DNA of 12,024 nt, from the NCBI GenBank assembly GCA_030612945.1, contig JAUWMY010000037.1, positions 1 to 12,024 on the forward strand, given 5' to 3'. The notes beneath the pieces are model-generated. The model saw only the letters and a list, made by a program, of their open reading frames with translations. It was not told the origin of the DNA and did no database searches. A program made the translations under genes and the position numbers. Position 1 is the first letter of the stretch. The number at the start of each line of letters is the position of its first letter. This DNA is from Desulfobacteraceae bacterium (GTDB lineage Bacteria; Desulfobacterota; DSM-4660; Desulfatiglandales; Desulfatiglandaceae). Shown in pieces: positions 7,338 through 12,024 of this stretch.

Positions 7338-8276
7338 TTAACTGCCCACTGTTACCTCAAGCCCCTTGCCCTCAAATATTCCAGATATTTCCTTTAACTT
7401 CTCATCATTTATCAAGCCCGGGTATTCAAAGGAATAATCCGTTCCCAGTTTTCCATATTTATGCCTCCCCCACTCATGATACGGCAGTAGGGACACCTTT
7501 GCTACTACAACTTTTGAAGCAACCTGCGCAATCATTTCCATATGTTCTGAAGAATCATTATATCCGGGAAGAACAGGTATTCGAATCCATATACTTGCCA
7601 TCGAAGCAGTCTTCTCGATATTCTCAAGTATCAGTTTGTTTGACACCCCTGTGCCTTCAATATGCGATTTCTCATCCATATGCTTTATGTCGTAGAGTAC
7701 TAGGTCCACATATTTCAAGACCTCTCTCATATTTACCCATGAGGCAAAACCGGTGGTATCCAGGGCCGTATGCCATCCTTCCTCCTTGCAAATCTTTAGG
7801 AGGTCTCTTGCAAATTCCCACTGCAATAACGCCTCCCCGCCGGATAATGTCACTCCCCCGCCCGAATTTCGATAAAAAAGCGCATCTCTTTTTGCCTTTT
7901 CGATCACTGCACTGACGCTCAGAAAATCTCCCACACACTGGAGAGCCTTCACAGGACAAACGTCCACACACTTCATACAGAGTGTGCATTTACCAGCATC
8001 AATCCTTTTGTTACCCTCAATTCCGATAACCGCCTCTTCTGGACAGGCCTTCTTGCACTCGCCACAATGAATACACTTATCGTCATCAACCATGATCTCC
8101 TGCGTTGCATTTATTCCCTCAGGGTTGCTGCACCACTTGCATATCAAGGGACATCCCTTGAAAAAAACAGTTGTCCTTATTCCTGGCCCATCGTGAATAG
8201 AGAACCTTTGAATATTGAATATAAGCCCTTTCTTTTCATCTTGAGTACTATGCTTCATATCAGTTTCGCCTGACAT
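7338..8276 (-). CDS. Radical-SAM glycyl radical enzyme activase
   Basis: A 312-residue radical SAM protein that uses a [4Fe-4S] cluster and S-adenosylmethionine to abstract hydrogen from the GRE glycine. The opening FSIHDGPGIRTTVFFKGC is the activase hallmark. The radical-SAM cluster motif is CPLICKWC, that is CX3CX2C at Cys42, 46 and 49. An insertion carries two ferredoxin-type motifs, CIHCGECKKACP (68-78) and CTLCMKCVDVCP (97-107), as in activases of dehydratase, decarboxylase and benzylsuccinate synthase GREs but not of PFL itself. TLSGGEALLQ near 145 is the SAM-binding GGE motif. The partner is surely the GRE gene 26 nt downstream. Start: ATG 8276 follows TTG 8279 directly; ATG 8258 is also possible, having a weak AGGCGA at proper distance. 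No start has a strong ribosome binding site, so coupling to livG is possible. Confidence 0.95.
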   Translation of the reverse strand: MSGETDMKHSTQDEKKGLIFNIQRFSIHDGPGIRTTVFFKGCPLICKWCSNPEGINATQEIMVDDDKCIHCGECKKACPEEAVIGIEGNKRIDAGKCTLCMKCVDVCPVKALQCVGDFLSVSAVIEKAKRDALFYRNSGGGVTLSGGEALLQWEFARDLLKICKEEGWHTALDTTGFASWVNMREVLKYVDLVLYDIKHMDEKSHIEGTGVSNKLILENIEKTASMASIWIRIPVLPGYNDSSEHMEMIAQVASKVVVAKVSLLPYHEWGRHKYGKLGTDYSFEYPGLINDEKLKEISGIFEGKGLEVTVGS

Positions 8277-8306
8277 CAATGATTTACGGTTAGTGTTGGT
8301 GTGGCT

Positions 8307-9062
8307 CTAATCCTCACCAAGATATGCTGCAATCACTTTTTCATTGTTTCTGATTTCATCAGGTGGGCCTTCAGCTATCTTCCTGCCGAAATCAAGGGCT
8401 ATGATCCTATCTGCCAAATCCATAACTACACCCATGTCATGCTCCACCAATACAATTGGTATATTTCTCTCTTCAAATATATCGATAATAAAACGAGCCA
8501 TATCTTCTTTTTCCTCGAAATTCATCCCTGCCATCGGCTCGTCGAGAAGCAACATCTTTGGTTCCTGTACAAGGGCCCTTGCCAATTCGATCCGCTTGCG
8601 TATCCCATAGGGTAAGGTATCTACTGTTTTCCTTCTCAGATGCTCAATCTCCATAAAGTCCATAACTCTCTCAACAGCGATTCGACTATCGATCTCCTCG
8701 CGCAGGCCCGGACCAAAATAAAGTGCGCCTCGTATAAGGCAACTCTTGAGGTGGAAGTGCCTGGCGGCCATGAGGTTGTCCAGGGTACTCAAACCGGTAT
8801 AAAGCTGGATGTTCTGGAAGGTTCTGCTAAGGCCTAGTTCGGCGATCTTATGAGAGGCCATCCCTGTTATCTCTTTTCCCCAGAAATGTATATTGCCCTT
8901 TTGCGGATGATAAAAGCCATTCATACAGTTGAGTACACAGCTTTTGCCTGCGCCGTTGGGACCGATAACAGCCAATATTTCTTTTTTCTCAACCTTAAGA
9001 TTTAATTCCATGAGGGCCTGAACGCCTCCGAAGGCAAGAGAAAGATCTTTAATTTCTAACAT
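8307..9062 (-). CDS. livG: LivG-type ABC transporter ATP-binding protein, without its partners
   Basis: A 251-residue ABC ATPase. Walker A is GPNGAGKS at 34-41, the Q-loop region is SRTFQNIQLY near 79-88, the signature is LPYGIRKRIELARAL near 150 (the degenerate LivG form rather than LSGGQ), Walker B is LLLDEP at 171-176, and the H-loop histidine is in VEHDM near 208. LivG with LivF powers branched-chain amino acid type importers, which also handle aromatic and other acids in anaerobes. Here neither LivF, the permeases LivH/LivM nor a binding protein is adjacent: the flavoprotein gene is upstream and the activase 30 nt downstream. The rest may lie outside the window, or the ATPase may serve a system elsewhere. 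Start ATG 9062 has AAGGAAG 5 nt upstream. Confidence 0.9.
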   Translation of the reverse strand: MLEIKDLSLAFGGVQALMELNLKVEKKEILAVIGPNGAGKSCVLNCMNGFYHPQKGNIHFWGKEITGMASHKIAELGLSRTFQNIQLYTGLSTLDNLMAARHFHLKSCLIRGALYFGPGLREEIDSRIAVERVMDFMEIEHLRRKTVDTLPYGIRKRIELARALVQEPKMLLLDEPMAGMNFEEKEDMARFIIDIFEERNIPIVLVEHDMGVVMDLADRIIALDFGRKIAEGPPDEIRNNEKVIAAYLGED

Positions 9063-9195
9063 AATGTCTTCCTTTTCTTAAAGTTATTGGCATTTAACCA
9101 AATAAAATCTCCACCATAGGCAGCGACTACAGCATTTCTTTAATGGTTGCTTTTTTATCTCATCTCCAGGGACTTTTTCCTGTCGGTCGCAGCAG

Positions 9196-9948
9196 CTATT
9201 CCTCCTTCAGATTCCTTTCTCTCCAGACTCCTTTAACAAACATCCTTTCGTCAATGGGCTTCACCCTCCCACCGGTAACTGTCCGTTGCATATCCTCGGG
9301 CATAACAACACCTCTTTCAGATGCACATTTTATCATTCTGGCTACTTCAACTACTCTTAAACCAACCAGCCTTGCCTCCTTCATTCCTCTTAAATCATCC
9401 GAAACGCCGTGTTCCAGATGGGATGGCCGCTGACCAAATATCCTTGTGCTGGTCAACGCCGAGGCCTCTGCCACTGAGATCATATTAAAGGACCAGATCA
9501 CGTTCTTGATTACGTCCAAGGCTCTTTCCAATCCAAAGCCGAAAAAGCCAATTGTCAAAGCCCCGACAATCTTATTCCGGAATCGATTGGTAAAAAAGGC
9601 ATAGTATCTTGCTCTCGAAAACAAGTTTAATAGGGGAGGAGAAAGGGTATTCAGCCATGTCGGGCTGCCAAGAATCAAGCCATCGCAATCTCCGATTTTT
9701 TCAAGGACTTCATTGGCATCATCGTTTACGTTGCACACCTGCATATTGTCAATACACCATTGACAGTGTGTACACATGGCAATCTTTCTTTCTGAAAGTG
9801 CCATAAACTCGGTATTCACCTCTCCGATTTCATCGTTCGACAATTGCTCAGCCGCTTTAAGGGCAACTTGAATCAGCCTGTCACAATTTCCCTCTTTAAC
9901 GGGAGTTGCAGATATTCCTAAAATACTGATATCGACTTTATTTTTCAT
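9196..9948 (-). CDS. Iron-sulfur flavoprotein (NADPH-dependent FMN reductase fold)
   Basis: A 250-residue flavodoxin-like protein. The N-terminus ISILGISATPVKEGN is the FMN phosphate-binding loop of the FMN reductase family, and GSPTWLNTLSPPLLNLFSR (94-112) is the second flavin-contacting stretch. Between them CTHCQWCIDNMQVC gives Cys59, 62, 65 and 72 in a CX2CX2CX6C pattern, the compact cluster motif of archaeal and anaerobe iron-sulfur flavoproteins, so FMN plus one [4Fe-4S] cluster is expected. Such proteins move electrons between ferredoxin and other carriers. In this operon it could feed electrons to the activase or carry out a redox step on a pathway intermediate; nothing in the sequence decides. 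Start ATG 9948 has GAGG 5 nt upstream. Gaps of 107 and 133 bp on either side hold no gene. Confidence 0.85.
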   Translation of the reverse strand: MKNKVDISILGISATPVKEGNCDRLIQVALKAAEQLSNDEIGEVNTEFMALSERKIAMCTHCQWCIDNMQVCNVNDDANEVLEKIGDCDGLILGSPTWLNTLSPPLLNLFSRARYYAFFTNRFRNKIVGALTIGFFGFGLERALDVIKNVIWSFNMISVAEASALTSTRIFGQRPSHLEHGVSDDLRGMKEARLVGLRVVEVARMIKCASERGVVMPEDMQRTVTGGRVKPIDERMFVKGVWRERNLKEE

Positions 9949-10055
9949 ACTTCCCTCACAGACTTAAACAATTTAACAGTAAACCCATACCCTCATCTAT
10001 CTCTGGCAAGGTCTTTGGTTACGAAATCTCAGATAGCTGGGCACTATCAAAACCC

Positions 10056-10838
10056 TCATTTTCGGAATTGATTGAAATTTGGCTCCCTTTTCTCCAGGAA
10101 GGCGTTTCTTCCTTCTTTGGCCTCTTCTGTCTTAAAGAACTGCCAAAGATTCGACGTTCCTAATGCTTCAACTCCGTTAATATGGTCGGTATCCAAATTA
10201 AAAGATTGTTTGAGTACCTTTAGAGCAGTAGGACTAAGCCCCAGGATTTTCTTACACCATCTGTTAACTTCCTCATCGAGTTCTGAAGGGGGTACGACCT
10301 TATTGACCAAGCCCATATGCAGCGCTTCCTGAGCACTATATTGCTCACATAGGAACCATATTTCGCGTGCCTTCTTCTCTCCCACCACACGAGCTAAATA
10401 ATTTGCGCCAAAGCCTGAATCAAAGCTGCCAACGCGAGGACCAATCTGGCCAAATCTGGCCGTTTCGGAGGCTACAGACAAATCACTAATAACATGAAGC
10501 ACATGCCCCCCGCCAATGGCATACCCGTTGACTGCGGCTATAACAGGCACGGGTGTTTTTCTGATCAAATCATGAACCTTTGTGGCATATAAAACGAGCT
10601 CAGAGCTATATCCTCCCTTACCCCCCGTTTCCCCGGCATCGCCACCAACGCAAAAGGCCCTGTCGCCTTTACCCCTAAGGACTACTACTCCGATGGTGGG
10701 ATCTTTTTCTACGTCCTCAAAGGCTGAGGCCATTTCTTTCAATGTTTGGGCCCGAAAGGCATTCAATTTTTCAGGCCGATTGATAGTTATCCTGGCAACT
10801 CCATTTTCTTTGCTAAAAAGAATATCCTCATATTTCAT
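10056..10838 (-). CDS. Crotonase-fold enzyme of MenB/BadI type (naphthoyl-CoA synthase or ring-opening hydrolase)
   Basis: A 260-residue crotonase-family protein. RITINRPEKLNAFRAQT and AFCVGGDA mark the fold and first oxyanion strand; the second is IGGGHVLH. VGSFDSGFGANYLARVVG and KKAREIWFLCEQYSAQEAL are very close to MenB (1,4-dihydroxy-2-naphthoyl-CoA synthase) and to BadI (2-ketocyclohexanecarboxyl-CoA hydrolase). Both hydratase glutamates are absent: the first position is inside GGHVL and the second is Gly133 in FGQIGPRVG. Asp140 of the SFD motif matches the MenB/BadI catalytic Asp. It should therefore make or break a C-C bond in a cyclic beta-keto acyl-CoA, not hydrate an enoyl-CoA. No other menaquinone gene is nearby, so a catabolic ring-opening role is the better inference. 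The ATG has GGAGGAG 5-6 nt upstream. The first gene of the close-packed GRE block. Confidence 0.88.
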   Translation of the reverse strand: MKYEDILFSKENGVARITINRPEKLNAFRAQTLKEMASAFEDVEKDPTIGVVVLRGKGDRAFCVGGDAGETGGKGGYSSELVLYATKVHDLIRKTPVPVIAAVNGYAIGGGHVLHVISDLSVASETARFGQIGPRVGSFDSGFGANYLARVVGEKKAREIWFLCEQYSAQEALHMGLVNKVVPPSELDEEVNRWCKKILGLSPTALKVLKQSFNLDTDHINGVEALGTSNLWQFFKTEEAKEGRNAFLEKREPNFNQFRK

Positions 10839-11267
10839 TGTGCTCCTCCAAAAAATTAATTTATTGTTACCTCATCGTTTCACCAATGCCATTCAAATTT
10901 GTCAAACTTCGTGAATCAACACAATTCCTAACTTACTGGTTATAGATAGTGATGGAAAAACAGCTTTTTTTCAGCGCTATTTTTTTTGACACGCCGCAGG
11001 CTCGACATGAGATGATTCGTGCCGCCATAGTCGAAAATATTGGAGTTACAGAAGCTTGTAAACTATTCGGATTCTCACGGCATTTCTTTTAGAAAATCGA
11101 ATGTGCTTTAGTGTCACATGGATACGTTTCTCTGTATTGTTCAACCATGGAACCTCGGCCAATCCATACGGAATCATGGTATAGTCGGACTGCTTATCAA
11201 CCTGAGAACTTACTCGCTTCATTGTCATCATTTCAGCCGGTTTTAGCGATGAGGCACAAATAGAAGC
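10839..11267. other. 429 bp gap with HTH remnant and presumed promoter of the GRE block
   Basis: Between the two crotonase-family genes. It contains the plus-strand HTH fragment at 10952-11092 and the strong ribosome binding site of the MenB/BadI-type gene at 10844-10850. A TTGACA-like hexamer lies on the minus strand at 10905-10900, but the sequence 17 bp downstream (TGAAAC) is a poor -10, so I do not call a promoter. A 61-codon minus-strand frame at 11231-11046 has no recognisable motif or ribosome binding site. Confidence 0.5.
10952..11092 (+). pseudogene. Helix-turn-helix fragment, probably a decayed transposase N-terminus
   Basis: The only plus-strand coding-like piece in the window: 46 residues from ATG 10952 to TAG 11090-11092. 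The part RHEMIRAAIVENIGVTEACK and then LFGFSRHFF reads like the recognition helix-turn-helix that begins many transposases and integrases (VTEAxxLFGYSRxTFY...). The frame stops right where the second half of the fold and the catalytic domain should follow, and no continuation appears in the other two frames before 11267. It lies head to head with the genes on either side. I read it as the remnant of an insertion element; a short functional HTH protein is possible but unlikely. I found no terminal inverted repeats. Confidence 0.5.
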
Positions 11268-12024
11268 TCACTTCCCCTTAAAATCAGGTGAACGCTTTTC
11301 CTTAAAGGCTGCCAAGCCTTCGCGCTTATCTTCGCTACCCATAAGAGACCCGACCAGGTAAGACTCAAACAGCAGGCTCTCTCCAATTGGCATTTCATTG
11401 CCCGCGTCTACAGCCTTCAATACCCTTTCGATTGCTAAAGGAGCGTTGCTGATGATTTTCCTGGCCAGTGAGACACAACACACTATCAATTCTCCAGGTG
11501 GCACTACCTGGTTTACCAGGCCAATACGATAAGCTTCTTGTGCGTCAATCATTTCCCCAGTCAGCAGGAGTTCCAGGGCTTTCCCTTTTCCAATTAGTCT
11601 TGGCAACCTTTGGGTTCCTCCGTATCCTGGAATAATGCCTAACTTCACTTCCGGCAGACCAAATTTAGCCTTTTCGGAGGCTATGCGTATGCTGCAAGCC
11701 AGAGCCAATTCACACCCTCCTCCCAACGCCAGGCCATTAACTGCGGCAATAACTGGTTTGTTCATATTCGCAATAATATTCATAACACTTTGACCGCTCT
11801 GGGAAAAGGCAGCACCATTTACACTATTTATCTTATCTAACTCGTCAATATCAGCACCAGCCACAAAAGCCTTCTCTCCCGCCCCATGTATAATTATAAC
11901 ACCAACCTCCTCATTCCTTGACATATCAAGCAATATACTCTCCAATCTTTTCAATAACCCCGCACTCAGCGCGTTATATTTTTCAGGTCGATTAATGGTT
12001 ATAGTTGCTACCTTCTCTTTAATC
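11268..12024 (-). CDS. Enoyl-CoA hydratase/crotonase, 5' end beyond the window
   Basis: The frame is open to the window edge, so the start lies beyond 12024; the internal TTG at 11954 is not the true start because TITINRPEKYNALS, the usual crotonase opening, is upstream of it. About 252 residues are present, probably nearly the whole protein. AFVAGADIDEL is the first oxyanion strand and GGGCELALA the second, carrying the first catalytic Glu; FGLPEVKLGIIPGYGGTQRL carries the second Glu. Both acids are kept, so it should be a true hydratase adding water to a 2-enoyl-CoA, as in beta-oxidation. The C-terminus EGLAAFKEKRSPDFKGK is typical. It is 429 bp upstream of the MenB/BadI-type gene and may be a separate transcript. 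It could act after ring opening or in general acyl-CoA breakdown. Confidence 0.92.
   Translation of the reverse strand, partial: IKEKVATITINRPEKYNALSAGLLKRLESILLDMSRNEEVGVIIIHGAGEKAFVAGADIDELDKINSVNGAAFSQSGQSVMNIIANMNKPVIAAVNGLALGGGCELALACSIRIASEKAKFGLPEVKLGIIPGYGGTQRLPRLIGKGKALELLLTGEMIDAQEAYRIGLVNQVVPPGELIVCCVSLARKIISNAPLAIERVLKAVDAGNEMPIGESLLFESYLVGSLMGSEDKREGLAAFKEKRSPDFKGK

Noticed and set aside
10877..10905. Promoter with TTGACA at 10905-10900 on the minus strand
   Set aside because: The hexamer 17 bp downstream, TGAAAC, matches the -10 consensus at only three positions.
11046..11231. 61-codon minus-strand frame in the gap upstream of the MenB/BadI-type gene
   Set aside because: No ribosome binding site or recognisable motif, and it overlaps the more convincing HTH fragment on the other strand.
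1..12024. CRISPR arrays, tRNA or rRNA genes, long direct repeats
   Set aside because: None seen on reading both strands; the gaps are short and hold only small inverted repeats.

Overview
The window looks like an accessory catabolic locus from an anaerobic, moderate-GC bacterium. An oxygen-sensitive glycyl radical enzyme (GRE) with its radical-SAM activase, an iron-sulfur flavoprotein, a TRAP transporter and several CoA-thioester enzymes point to a fermenting, syntrophic or sulfate-reducing organism. Desulfobacterota is my best guess, from gene content only. Every convincing intact gene lies on the minus strand, so the locus reads right to left.

Layout in transcription order: (1) 12024-11268, an enoyl-CoA hydratase whose 5' end lies beyond the window. 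(2) 11267-10839, a gap holding a plus-strand remnant of a helix-turn-helix protein, probably transposase-derived. (3) 10838-4906, a close-packed block: a crotonase-fold enzyme of MenB/BadI type, an iron-sulfur flavoprotein, a solitary LivG-type ABC ATPase, a GRE activase and the GRE. (4) 4905-4376, a 530 bp gap with a GC-rich hairpin, a perfect palindrome and a dctP leader with a tiny ORF behind a strong ribosome binding site. (5) 4375-1175, a TRAP transporter in the order dctP, dctQ, dctM. (6) 1096-1, an acyl-CoA synthetase whose C-terminal part lies beyond the window.

A working model (inference): the TRAP system imports an organic acid, the GRE does radical chemistry on it or a derivative, the AMP-forming ligase makes a CoA thioester, and the crotonase-family enzymes hydrate and hydrolytically cleave intermediates. 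The MenB/BadI-type enzyme fits ring closure or ring opening rather than ordinary beta-oxidation, so an alicyclic or aromatic acid is possible. The substrate cannot be read from the sequence.

The most notable point is the GRE active site. The cysteine loop reads A-C-M-R-W instead of the G-C-V-E-P of the diol dehydratase, choline lyase and isethionate lyase types, so the usual general-base Glu is an Arg. The position I align with the dehydratase His is a Ser. With its neighbours, this makes the locus a candidate for an uncharacterised GRE reaction.
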